This document shows, piece after piece, positions 1-8,091 of a DNA stretch of 61,054 nucleotides; the first letter of the stretch is position 1; each line of letters begins with the position of its first letter. The DNA is from Myxococcales bacterium (GTDB lineage Bacteria; Myxococcota_A; Polyangia; Polyangiales; Houyiibacteriaceae), in contig JAOTXX010000016.1 of the NCBI GenBank assembly GCA_029862185.1, positions 1 to 61,054 on the forward strand, read 5' to 3'. The position numbers and the translations under genes are program-made. The notes under the pieces were generated by a model, which was not told the DNA's origin, ran no database searches, and saw only the letters and a list, made by a program, of their open reading frames with translations.

Positions 1-1
1 C

Positions 2-64
2 GAGAAGCCAGAAGCCAAGATGTCCAACATCCGCAAACACATCTTTGGAGCCGCTGATGAGTAA
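2..64 (+). CDS. C-terminal tail of an unidentified protein (5' end outside window)
   Basis: An open frame enters from the left edge and stops with TAA at 62-64; the visible residues end in HIFGAADE. Its stop overlaps the ATG at 57 of the next gene (ATGAGTAA), the usual sign of translational coupling, so it is probably the preceding gene of the same operon as the unknown protein and the integrase. Too little is visible to identify a family. Confidence 0.5.
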   Translation, partial: EKPEAKMSNIRKHIFGAADE

Positions 65-821
65 GCCCGCCCTCTATACCCAGGGCTTCACCGAAGCTGA
101 GGAGCGCCAGCAGTTGCGCAATAACATCTGCGCCGTGCAAGGTGCCGCAGGAATCATCCTCAAAAAAGCGGGCTTTCAGATGTTGGTGCGCGGCGCAGGG
201 CATGTTGTGAATCACGATGTTTGTTTTCTCGACAAAGAGCACGCTGTAGACCTCAGCTCGGAGATTGCGCCAGATTTTCAGCGCATGGTGCTGCGAGGCG
301 GCGGCAGTTACCTTTGGTGCCCGATTGGTAATCACAAAATCACCGCTCCGCAGCTCCTCAACGTCTTGCCGCTCGGCAAGCGAAAGAACGCAAAGAACGC
401 AGACACGCTGCTGCGCAAATTCAATTGCCGACCAGTGCTCAAGAGGCTTTACGTTTTCGAGTCTGGCGACAATTTCGAGGAGCAGTCTGCCGACGCGGAC
501 GCAAGCACGGCACTTGAGGCGGTGCGCCCCTCGCCAAAAACGAGGTTACGCGGTGTGCTCATCGAAGCCCCGTCGCTGAGGCAGGCTCGAGAGATTCTGG
601 AAGCCAAACGCGACGAGCTTCCCTGGAAAGAGTTGCACGGCAAGCTGCGCTCCGATCAAACGCTCAATGCAAATTGGCACGATGCGCCGCTGACGTTGCA
701 AGAAAAGACCACGCTCAGGACTCAGGAGATGGAAGCGATGCACGATGCACGGCGGGCGAGAGCCAAGCTGGTCAGCCAACTTCGCAGAGAAGCCAACTCG
801 CTGTCGATCGAGCCCTTGTAG
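57..821 (+). CDS. Unrecognised hypothetical protein next to an integrase
   Basis: A 254-residue soluble protein beginning MSKPALYTQGF. I do not recognise a domain. A TTG at 45 is in frame, but the ATG at 57 fits better because it overlaps the upstream stop. There is no signal peptide or membrane segment. The C-terminal third (from about residue 170) is rich in charged residues and looks helical (TLRTQEMEAMHDARRARAK). The gene sits 10 bp before the integrase on the same strand, so it probably belongs to the same mobile element. Possible roles include an accessory recombination or DNA-binding factor, but nothing in the sequence proves this. Confidence 0.65.
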   Translation: MSKPALYTQGFTEAEERQQLRNNICAVQGAAGIILKKAGFQMLVRGAGHVVNHDVCFLDKEHAVDLSSEIAPDFQRMVLRGGGSYLWCPIGNHKITAPQLLNVLPLGKRKNAKNADTLLRKFNCRPVLKRLYVFESGDNFEEQSADADASTALEAVRPSPKTRLRGVLIEAPSLRQAREILEAKRDELPWKELHGKLRSDQTLNANWHDAPLTLQEKTTLRTQEMEAMHDARRARAKLVSQLRREANSLSIEPL

Positions 822-831
822 GAATTGGAGA

Positions 832-1974
832 ATGGATATGGAGATTTTAGAAGAACGGAAACGAGAGCTTCGGCGGATGCGAGCAGGACTCAGCACATCC
901 GCAATCAGGGAGCACATTTTCGGCTCCGAGCCGGAGCTTTACAAGACGACGCCGGAATACCAGCACAGCATCGAGCACGGGCTGTGCTTCGACACGCGGA
1001 TCGGCTTCGAGCGGCAAGGGGGCGGCATGTTGACGCACAGCACCACCGCCGAGCAACGCGAGCAGGAGCGCGAAGCAACACGCCGATGCGGCCCGTCTTT
1101 GAATGAGCTGTTCGATCGGGACTTCGCGGTTTGGAAAAAGACCGTGGGCAAAGCGACTGCGGAGAACCGTCTGCGGGATTGGAATAACCACGTCCGATCG
1201 ACGGAGGTTGCCAACAAAGCAGGCGGATTGATCACCGAAAACGAAGCACGGGACTTGATCGTTTCGTTGCCGTTGCAGAAAGCCGGGAAGCGCAAGATTC
1301 GTCAGATCTGCGAAACGCTTGCCAGGCGCCTCACCAAGACGGGATTCCGCACCGATAACCCGTTCGATGATGTGAAGATTCCGAAGGACCGCATCACCGC
1401 GCAGCGGATCAAGTTCTACAGCTTAGCCGAGTTTTCAAGGCTGGTAGCGGCGGCAACGGGACAGCTCAAAGATGTGCTTCGCGTGGGCGGCAACACCGGA
1501 CTGCGACCGGACGAGATTCGTTGGCTTCGATGGGAAGATCTAGATCTCGAGGCGAAGCGCATGACGGTATGCCGGACGAGCAACGGAGCCGTCAAAGGTG
1601 GCGAGCCTAAGACGGTAGATCTGCTGCCCGGTGCCATCGAAGCATTCCAGGCAATCGATCGGCATCCCTCCGGCTATGTCTTTCCAAGCAAGCTCGGCAA
1701 GCCGCGCAACCGCCAAGCTGAGTTTGGATTGCGGCGGCTCTGTGAATCACTCGGCATCGAATACAAAGGGCTGTACGGCTTGAGGCATTTCTTCGCCGTG
1801 ATGCTGGCAACCGGCGGTTTTGGAGTGCAGTTCACTCGCAAGGAAGCAGCGACCCTGATGCGGCATGAAGGCATGGCGAGCATTGATGTTTACTACGCGC
1901 TGACGGACGATCACATCGCGGAAAAGGCGAAGGACTGCCGTCCTTTGGAGTTGCTCCAAGACACACTAGTTTGA
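832..1974 (+). CDS. Tyrosine recombinase / phage-type integrase
   Basis: A site-specific recombinase of the lambda-integrase family, which cuts and rejoins DNA through a tyrosine nucleophile. The C-terminal catalytic domain is visible: the first Arg in TGLRPDEIRWLRW (about residue 224), the second box as GLYGLRHFFA (about residue 317; the usual first His of HxLRH is replaced by Tyr), then LMRHEGMASIDVYYALTDD carrying the His and the Tyr nucleophile near residue 353. The N-terminal half looks like a SAM-like core-binding domain (about 90-200). The start at 832 was chosen over an upstream in-frame ATG at 745 that overlaps the previous gene; AGGA lies 8 bp upstream. At 380 aa it is of normal length. 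It is the last gene of a probable integrated element. Confidence 0.9.
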   Translation: MDMEILEERKRELRRMRAGLSTSAIREHIFGSEPELYKTTPEYQHSIEHGLCFDTRIGFERQGGGMLTHSTTAEQREQEREATRRCGPSLNELFDRDFAVWKKTVGKATAENRLRDWNNHVRSTEVANKAGGLITENEARDLIVSLPLQKAGKRKIRQICETLARRLTKTGFRTDNPFDDVKIPKDRITAQRIKFYSLAEFSRLVAAATGQLKDVLRVGGNTGLRPDEIRWLRWEDLDLEAKRMTVCRTSNGAVKGGEPKTVDLLPGAIEAFQAIDRHPSGYVFPSKLGKPRNRQAEFGLRRLCESLGIEYKGLYGLRHFFAVMLATGGFGVQFTRKEAATLMRHEGMASIDVYYALTDDHIAEKAKDCRPLELLQDTLV

Positions 1975-1990
1975 CACCCCCGCGGGGACC
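1971..1990. other. Candidate element/chromosome junction with palindrome
   Basis: Immediately after the integrase there is a TTGACA (1971-1976) that contains the integrase stop, followed by the perfect 10-bp palindrome CCCCGCGGGG (1978-1987). The next gene, the AAA ATPase, is of chromosomal housekeeping type and starts at 2006. An integrase at the end of an element often lies beside its attachment site, so this is a plausible att core or a promoter for the ATPase. No second copy is visible in the window and no tRNA gene lies here, so this stays speculative. Confidence 0.25.
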
Positions 1991-2005
1991 TCCGATCCTG
2001 AATTC

Positions 2006-3511
2006 GTGCTTCGTACGGTGCCACCATCTACTGACCAGCTGCGCGAGCTGGAGATTCTGATTCGCGCCCATCATCCTCTGTTGCTCGTCGAGACGGTTGA
2101 AGAGGAGCGGGTCCACGTGCTCCTCGAGCATTCCGCCGAGCACATTGGCTTGCCGCTTTTTTCTTGGACCCAGGTCGATGGCCTCCGCCGTGAGATGCCC
2201 GAGCCGGGGCACACGCCCGAGAGTGGGCCACCACAAAAAGCGCTCTCTTTCATCGAGCGCTCGAACCTCGAGGCGATTTTTCATCTCAAGGGGCTCGGCC
2301 CCTACCTTCACGAGCCCGCGGTCATCGCTCAGATCAAGAACATTCACAAGAAGTACTTCGGACACCGCGGGGCCATCATCGTATCGGGCCATGGCATCGA
2401 CATGCCCCCGGCGATCGAGCACCTCTTCACGCCGCTCAGCCTGCATGCGCCCTCGTCCGAGGCGTACCATTCGTTCGTCCAAGCGGTGCTCCGCGACCTG
2501 GCCAAGCGGCTTCACGTGAAGGTCGAGCTTTCGAGCATGGATGTGTCGAAGCTGCTTGCCGCGTTGCACGGCCTCACGTTCTTCGAGGTTCAGAAGATCA
2601 TCACCCAGGCGGTCATCGAGGACGGCGTCCTCGGGCGTGAGGACATCGTCAAGGTGCTCGAGGCCAAACGACAGATCATCGAACGCTCAGGGGTGCTCGA
2701 ATACTTCCCGCACGAACACGAGATGGGTGACGTCGCCGGTCTGACTGAGCTCAAGGACTGGCTTCGCAAGCGCCAGGCAGCTTTCGAAGACCCGAAGCGA
2801 GCCAAGGACTACGGGCTGTCCCCTCCCAAGGGGCTCATGCTGATCGGCGTTCAGGGTTGCGGAAAAAGCCTCTGTGCCAAGGCGGTCGCCGCGGAGTGGA
2901 AGCTTCCCTTGATCCGACTCGACCCATCGAACCTGTACAACCGCTACGTGGGCGAGAGCGAAAAGAATCTGAAACGCGCGATCAAGCTCGCCGAGGCGAT
3001 GGCGCCGGTCGTTCTTTGGATCGACGAAATTGAAAAAGCGCTTTCGCAGCAAGATGCAGAGGGCGGACCGGCGCAGCGAATCTTCGGGACCTTCCTCGCC
3101 TGGCTTCAGGACAAGAAGGAGAACGTGTTCGTCATCGCGACGGCGAATGACATCTCGAAGCTTCCCCCGGAGCTGATGCGCAAGGGCCGCTTCGACGAGA
3201 TCTTCTTCGTCGACCTTCCCGGCGCCGAAGCGCGAAAGCGGATCTTGCAAATCCACCTCAAGCGACGAAAACGCGATCCGACGAAGTTCGACATCCGACA
3301 GCTCGTGGAGCTGACCGACGGGTTCAGCGGCGCGGAGATCGAGCAGGCGGTCGTCTCCGCCCTCTATACGGCATTCTCTCACCAGGAAGACCTCACGACC
3401 GAGTTCATCGCCGACGAGATCGAGATGACGAAGCCACTCTCGGTGACGATGGCCGAGCGCATCGAAGCCCTTCGGGATTGGGCCAAAGATCGCGCAGTTT
3501 TCGCCGGATGA
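2006..3511 (+). CDS. AAA-family ATPase, Ycf46-like
   Basis: A 501-residue ATPase of the classic AAA group resembling cyanobacterial/plastid Ycf46. The N-terminal part (to about 240) has the [16 protein letters not shown] opening typical of this family. The AAA module follows: Walker [14 protein letters not shown] (about 280), Walker [11 protein letters not shown] (about 335), and the arginine-finger region [15 protein letters not shown]-terminal lid helical domain ends the protein. The GTG at 2006 is the only start upstream of the conserved region that keeps full length. Substrates of the family are unknown. It stands alone after the integrase and may have been separated from its old upstream neighbour by the insertion. 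Confidence 0.85.
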   Translation: MLRTVPPSTDQLRELEILIRAHHPLLLVETVEEERVHVLLEHSAEHIGLPLFSWTQVDGLRREMPEPGHTPESGPPQKALSFIERSNLEAIFHLKGLGPYLHEPAVIAQIKNIHKKYFGHRGAIIVSGHGIDMPPAIEHLFTPLSLHAPSSEAYHSFVQAVLRDLAKRLHVKVELSSMDVSKLLAALHGLTFFEVQKIITQAVIEDGVLGREDIVKVLEAKRQIIERSGVLEYFPHEHEMGDVAGLTELKDWLRKRQAAFEDPKRAKDYGLSPPKGLMLIGVQGCGKSLCAKAVAAEWKLPLIRLDPSNLYNRYVGESEKNLKRAIKLAEAMAPVVLWIDEIEKALSQQDAEGGPAQRIFGTFLAWLQDKKENVFVIATANDISKLPPELMRKGRFDEIFFVDLPGAEARKRILQIHLKRRKRDPTKFDIRQLVELTDGFSGAEIEQAVVSALYTAFSHQEDLTTEFIADEIEMTKPLSVTMAERIEALRDWAKDRAVFAG

Positions 3512-3583
3512 CGAACGTCGATTAGCGCCCGGCAGCCGCCCGATCTAAGCTCGAAGCCTTATCTTGATCTTGAGAGGTTTGCG

Positions 3584-5305
3584 ATGGTCACACGATTGAA
3601 TTTGGGCGGTGCCGTGCTTGCGGCATTCTTGGTTGCTTGCACCAGTGCTCAAGTCGAGCAGATCTGCGTCGACAATTGCCCGAACGACCGCGGTGTCCGA
3701 GTGCAAACCAGCTTCGGCCCCGTGGAGGGTTACGAGGACGACGGTGTCCTCTCGTACCGCGGCATCCCATACGCCGCGCCACCGATCGAGGACCTTCGCT
3801 GGAAGCCACCGATCGACCCGGAGCCGTGGACCGACACGCTTCCTGCGACCGAGAAACCCAACATCTGCCCGCAGCTCGCGTTCGCAGGCCTTCCCGTCCC
3901 CGGCTTCATGCCGAGCGAGGATTGCCTGTATCTCAACGTCGACACGCCGGCACAGGGCTCGGGCATTCCCGTCATGGTCTGGATTCACGGCGGAGGGTTC
4001 ACCCTGGGTGAGGGCTTACAGACCGACGGCGGCACGGCGGGCGACCTGATCGCCCGTGAAGTGGGTGCGGTCGTGGTGAGCATGAACTACCGCCTCGGCC
4101 AGCTTGGGTTCCTCGCGCACGCCGCGCTCACCGCCGAGAGTCCCGATGGCGCGTCCGGCAACTACGGCCTGATGGATCAAACCGCCGCACTCCAGTGGGT
4201 GCAGGACAACATCGATCGCTTTGGCGGCGATCCTGACAATGTCACGATCTTCGGCGAATCCGCCGGCGCGTTCAGCGTTTGCAGCCATCTCGCCTCTCCG
4301 AAGAGCACTGGGCTCCTCGACAAAGCCATCCTCCAAAGCGGTTCCTGCGAGCGGCCCTGGCCGACGCTCTCCGCGGCCGAGGCGCAGGGCGATACCTTTG
4401 CTGCAGCATTGGAGTGCGACACCGCGGAAGATGTATTGGCCTGCATGCGGGCCAAGTCGGCGGACGACGTCATCGCGGCGCTGCCACCGGCGCCGAACTT
4501 CGGCTTCAACCCCGGCATGGGCCCGACGGGAAACTGGGGCCCGGTTCTCGACGGCTCGTTCTTCACCGAGCAGCCGAGCGAATCATTCAGCTCGGGCAAC
4601 TTCAACCAGGTGCCGACGATCCTCGGTTTCACGCGCGAAGAGGCGAGGCTGTTCGTTTGGCTGGGCGAGCTTGCAGATCCGCCTCTCGACGTGACGGCAG
4701 CGAACTACGAGGAGCTGATCGCGTACTTTCTCGGAGGCAACACCGAGCTCGCAGCACGAGCGGCGGAACAATACCCGCTGTCGGACTATTCGGAGCCCGC
4801 CGTAGCCCTTGCGGCGGTCGCGACGGACACGGTTTTTCGCTGTCCGGGCAAGCTCGAAGCCGCGAAGTTGAGCGCGTTCGTTCCGACGTATCTCTATCAG
4901 TTCGAGTACCAGGACGGGCACTCGCAGCTGGAAGTCGTCTTGCCTTTCATCGATGGCAGCCTGCCGACCTACGATTTAGGCGCGTTTCACAGTGCGGATA
5001 TACCTTACGTCTTTGGCTACGATCCGTTGCTCGTGATCAACCTCGAGGACTTCTCGACCACGCTCAACACCTGGGAGGCGGACACGGCGGACCGGGCGCT
5101 TTGGAACGAGATCCTGAGCGACTTTTGGCGCTTCGCGCTTACCGATAGCCCGAGCCCGCTCGGTGGCCTTGAGTGGCCGACCTACGACGAAGCGACCGAC
5201 CAACACAAGGTCTACGACGCGACCGTTTCGGTTGGCAGCAACGCTGCTGAGAAGTGCGACTTCTGGGCCGGCGAAGACTACCTCGTCAGCGAGTTCCGAG
5301 ACTGA
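3584..5305 (+). CDS. Type-B carboxylesterase, lipoprotein
   Basis: A secreted serine hydrolase of the carboxylesterase type-B (cholinesterase-like) family, alpha/beta-hydrolase fold, hydrolysing carboxylic esters. The N-terminus has a signal sequence with a canonical lipobox LVAC (Cys at about residue 19), so it should be lipid-anchored. Family landmarks are YRGIPYAAPP near the start, the oxyanion-hole WIHGGGFTLG, the nucleophile in GESAGAF (Ser226) and the catalytic His in GAFHSADIPYVFG (His469). At 573 aa it is of full family length. It is convergent with the DUF2505 gene, 10 bp away. The natural substrate cannot be deduced. Confidence 0.92.
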   Translation: MVTRLNLGGAVLAAFLVACTSAQVEQICVDNCPNDRGVRVQTSFGPVEGYEDDGVLSYRGIPYAAPPIEDLRWKPPIDPEPWTDTLPATEKPNICPQLAFAGLPVPGFMPSEDCLYLNVDTPAQGSGIPVMVWIHGGGFTLGEGLQTDGGTAGDLIAREVGAVVVSMNYRLGQLGFLAHAALTAESPDGASGNYGLMDQTAALQWVQDNIDRFGGDPDNVTIFGESAGAFSVCSHLASPKSTGLLDKAILQSGSCERPWPTLSAAEAQGDTFAAALECDTAEDVLACMRAKSADDVIAALPPAPNFGFNPGMGPTGNWGPVLDGSFFTEQPSESFSSGNFNQVPTILGFTREEARLFVWLGELADPPLDVTAANYEELIAYFLGGNTELAARAAEQYPLSDYSEPAVALAAVATDTVFRCPGKLEAAKLSAFVPTYLYQFEYQDGHSQLEVVLPFIDGSLPTYDLGAFHSADIPYVFGYDPLLVINLEDFSTTLNTWEADTADRALWNEILSDFWRFALTDSPSPLGGLEWPTYDEATDQHKVYDATVSVGSNAAEKCDFWAGEDYLVSEFRD

Positions 5306-5319
5306 GTCCCAAGACTCAG
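5302..5319. terminator. Hairpin spanning the two convergent stop codons (U-tract absent)
   Basis: CTGAGTC (5302-5308) and GACTCAG (5313-5319) form a perfect 7-bp stem with a CCAA loop. The stem includes the stop codons of both the carboxylesterase and the DUF2505 gene. Neither strand shows a T run after it, so it is not a textbook intrinsic terminator. It may stabilise 3' ends or slow polymerase in both directions. Confidence 0.4.
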
Positions 5320-5801
5320 CCCGCTTCGTTCAGCGCGCGCTGGTTGTAATTGTGCTCGTCGCGCATGCCTTCCATCGTGGTCTTTTCGACGAACGCTTCG
5401 AGCTTCTTGCGGATGAGTGGCACCTTTGCGGTTGCCTCGAATTCGATGTCGTAGGTGCAGCCGCTCCCATTCGGGGAGATCGTGACGTTGGAGTCGATCT
5501 CACCCGGTGTGCCCAGAACATCGATGTGGCTCTTGCAGGTCCTTTTCTCGCCCGCGTCTCGCCACTCGCGACGCTCGACGATCGTGTTGGTGGCGCTGAA
5601 GAGCTTCTTTGCAAAGGCCGGCAGGTCGCTGTCGATTTCGCGCGTCGAGGTGATGATCTTCGTCCCGCCCGACTCCTCGACTTGGATTCGGACGTTTCGC
5701 TCCCCGGACGCTTCGCAGCGCTTTTTGATGTGCTCCGGATCCGTCACGAATCGGTACACCGTATCTACGTCTTGGCTGTAGTTGATGGTCAGTTTCAGCA
5801 T
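5316..5801 (-). CDS. DUF2505 domain protein (START/SRPBCC-like)
   Basis: A 161-residue protein matching the DUF2505 pattern: an N-terminal LTINYSQDVDTVYRFVTDPEHI followed by alternating beta strands and a C-terminal helix, as in the START-like superfamily that binds hydrophobic ligands. There is no signal peptide. It is the last gene of a minus-strand group terC-mgtE-DUF2505, 57 bp after mgtE; whether this is one transcript is unclear. The function of the family is unknown. Confidence 0.8.
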   Translation of the reverse strand: MLKLTINYSQDVDTVYRFVTDPEHIKKRCEASGERNVRIQVEESGGTKIITSTREIDSDLPAFAKKLFSATNTIVERREWRDAGEKRTCKSHIDVLGTPGEIDSNVTISPNGSGCTYDIEFEATAKVPLIRKKLEAFVEKTTMEGMRDEHNYNQRALNEAG

Positions 5802-5858
5802 TCCTAGCTCCCGTTGCGAAGACCGCAGCCTAACACGGTTGAGGCGAAAATCGAGAGG

Positions 5859-7241
5859 CTAGGATCCAAACACCACGTGCAATATCACTTGCGCCACGGC
5901 GAAGTAAACGACGAGCCCCAAGACGTCGACGACCGACGCAATGAAGGGAGTCGAGGACACGGCAGGGTCGAGACCTGCGCGTCGAATCAGAAGTGGAAGG
6001 AGTGAGCCGATCATCGTGCTCAAGGTGACGATCGCGAGAATGCTCGCTCCCACCGCGGTGGCGATTGCGATCGGCGCGACGGTTTCACCCGCGAACCAGC
6101 CCCTAGCAAAGCCTATCAAGCCGAGCGCAATCCCCAGCGACAATCCGATCAGAAGCTCCCGACCAGCAACCTTCGCCCAATCGCCCGGCCGAAGCTCCCC
6201 CACCGCCATGGCGCGTATGACCAGCGTTGCGGACTGCGACCCGGCGTTACCGCCCGATGCGATGATCAGCGGGATGAAGAGGACGAGCTCGACCGTCGCG
6301 GCGAGGAAATCCTGATTCTGGCGGATCACCGTCGCCGTGAGCAGCTGCGCAAGGAACAGAAGCACGAGCCAGGAACCGCGCTTCCATACGAACTCCGCCC
6401 AGCCCGTATCGAAGTACGAGTCCTCGAGCGGAACGACGCCACCCATCTTTTGTGCGTCTTCGGTGGCCTCCTCGATTACGACGTCGACGACGTCATCGAC
6501 GGTGACGACGCCGAGCATCCGGGATAGCTTGTCGACCACGGGAAGCGCGGCCAAGTCGTAACGCGCGATCGCGTCCGCAACTTGCTCCTGGTCGTCGAAC
6601 GCCGACACCATGAAGACGTTTTCGACCATGATTTCCGACAGGGCCTGCCCCGGCTCGCTGAGGATCAGGTCGCGAAGGGACACGACTCCGAGGAGCTCGC
6701 CATTCGATCGGCAGACGTAGATGTAGTAGAGCATCTCCGCCATCTCTTCGCGTCCGAAGCGCCGCGCGGCCTCCATCGCCTCCCAGGCTTTCGTCTCCGG
6801 AGGCAAGGACGCGAACTGGGTCGTCATCAAGCCGCCGGCGGTTTCGGGCTCGTACTGGACGAGCTCCCGGACTTCTTCGGCAGCCTCGGGCTCGCGCCGC
6901 TCGAGCGCGGTGAGCAAGGCGGCCGCATCGTCGTCCTCGAGCTCTTGGAGCAGGTCGACGCGGTCGTCTGGGTCCATCTCGCCGAGCAGCTCGACTGCGC
7001 GGCCGGTGTCGATCGCGTTGAACACCAGAACCTGACGACTCGGGCTCAGGCGCTCGACGACGTCGGCGGCAGTCTCCGTAGGTAAGGCGCGCACGAGCGT
7101 GACTGCCTCCCTCGCGGACAGATCCTCGAGCAGCTCCGCGATGTCCTCGGCATGGAACTCCGAAACCGCTTCACGAACGGCCTCAGGACCGATCGCGATC
7201 GCGTCTTGAAGGTCCGGTCCTATGAGAGGCGCCAATCGCAT
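5859..7241 (-). CDS. mgtE: Magnesium transporter MgtE
   Basis: A Mg2+ channel of the MgtE family, 460 aa. The domain order is standard: an acidic helical N-domain (HAEDIAELLEDLSAREAV onward, to about residue 130) that senses Mg2+, a CBS pair (about 135-260), then five membrane segments beginning after GWAEFVWKR (about 285 to the end). The conserved SGGNAGSQSATLVIRA motif of the pore region is present. It lies 49 bp after terC on the same strand. No M-box-like leader is evident in the short gap. Confidence 0.95.
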   Translation of the reverse strand: MRLAPLIGPDLQDAIAIGPEAVREAVSEFHAEDIAELLEDLSAREAVTLVRALPTETAADVVERLSPSRQVLVFNAIDTGRAVELLGEMDPDDRVDLLQELEDDDAAALLTALERREPEAAEEVRELVQYEPETAGGLMTTQFASLPPETKAWEAMEAARRFGREEMAEMLYYIYVCRSNGELLGVVSLRDLILSEPGQALSEIMVENVFMVSAFDDQEQVADAIARYDLAALPVVDKLSRMLGVVTVDDVVDVVIEEATEDAQKMGGVVPLEDSYFDTGWAEFVWKRGSWLVLLFLAQLLTATVIRQNQDFLAATVELVLFIPLIIASGGNAGSQSATLVIRAMAVGELRPGDWAKVAGRELLIGLSLGIALGLIGFARGWFAGETVAPIAIATAVGASILAIVTLSTMIGSLLPLLIRRAGLDPAVSSTPFIASVVDVLGLVVYFAVAQVILHVVFGS

Positions 7242-7290
7242 CGCGCCCGATTCTGGCGCATGCGGGCAGCCCCCGCAGCAAAAATCTCGC

Positions 7291-8007
7291 CTACGGGGCT
7301 TCTTGCTTCTTTCGGAAGCGGATGTTGATCAGCTCGACGAGTAGGGCGAAGGCCATCGCGAAGTAGATGTAGCCCTTGTTGATGTGCTGCCCAAGGCCTT
7401 CGGCGGTGAGCAAGACGCCGATCAGCAACAGAAAGGAGAGGGCGAGAATCTTCATCGACGGGTACTTGTTGACGAAGTCTCCGATCTGCTTGGCGAAGAT
7501 CAACATCACCGCAATTGCGATGATGATCGCCGCCACCATCACCTCGATGTCCTCGGCCATGCCAACGGCGGTGATCACCGAGTCCAGCGAAAAGATGATG
7601 TCGAGCACCATGATCTGGGCGATGATGCCCGGCAAGCCATTGAACCAGCCCTTGATGTCTTCTTGGCGCTCGCCTTCGACCTTGTCGTAGATCTCCTGCG
7701 CGCTCTTCGCGATCAAGAACAGCCCGCCGCCTAGCAAGATGAGGTCGCGGCCCGAAAACGGGTGCCCGAAGACTTCGAACAGCGGTTGGGTCAGCTGCAT
7801 CACCCAGTTGATGGTCATCAGCAGACCGATCCGAGTGAGCATCGCTCCGAGAAGGCCGAGCCGATAGGCCAGCCGCTGTTTCTCGACCGGCAGACGGGAA
7901 GCGAGGATGGCGATGAAGACGATGTTGTCGATCCCGAGGACGATCTCGAGGAGCGTCAGCGTGAATAGCGCGACCCAGGCATCGGGATTAGACAGGAGCT
8001 CGATCAT
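7291..8007 (-). CDS. TerC-family integral membrane protein
   Basis: A 238-residue polytopic inner-membrane protein of the TerC family, linked to metal (Mn2+, tellurite) resistance or export. Seven or so hydrophobic segments are present, with the two family signatures EIVLGIDNIVFIAI (N-terminal) and DIIFSLDSVITAVGMA (central), whose acidic residues are thought to bind metal. The ATG at 8007 (MIELLSNPDAW) was chosen because upstream in-frame sequence is not conserved in character and runs into the promoter region of the divergent gene. It precedes mgtE by 49 bp, suggesting a small metal-ion operon. Confidence 0.9.
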   Translation of the reverse strand: MIELLSNPDAWVALFTLTLLEIVLGIDNIVFIAILASRLPVEKQRLAYRLGLLGAMLTRIGLLMTINWVMQLTQPLFEVFGHPFSGRDLILLGGGLFLIAKSAQEIYDKVEGERQEDIKGWFNGLPGIIAQIMVLDIIFSLDSVITAVGMAEDIEVMVAAIIIAIAVMLIFAKQIGDFVNKYPSMKILALSFLLLIGVLLTAEGLGQHINKGYIYFAMAFALLVELINIRFRKKQEAP

Positions 8008-8091
8008 CGCCGTGGCTTCTATTAGCGTGACTCGGCTGTCCTCCGCAAACCCCGCTTGGCAAGTCGAGTTCGTCGGGGTACCTCGGAAGTC

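Noticed and set aside
745-831. Longer N-terminus of the integrase from an ATG at 745
   Set aside because: It would overlap the previous gene by 77 bp; the ATG at 832 has a ribosome-binding sequence and gives a normal-length protein.
7242-7290. M-box or other riboswitch before mgtE
   Set aside because: The gap to terC is only 49 bp, too short for the known Mg2+ riboswitch.
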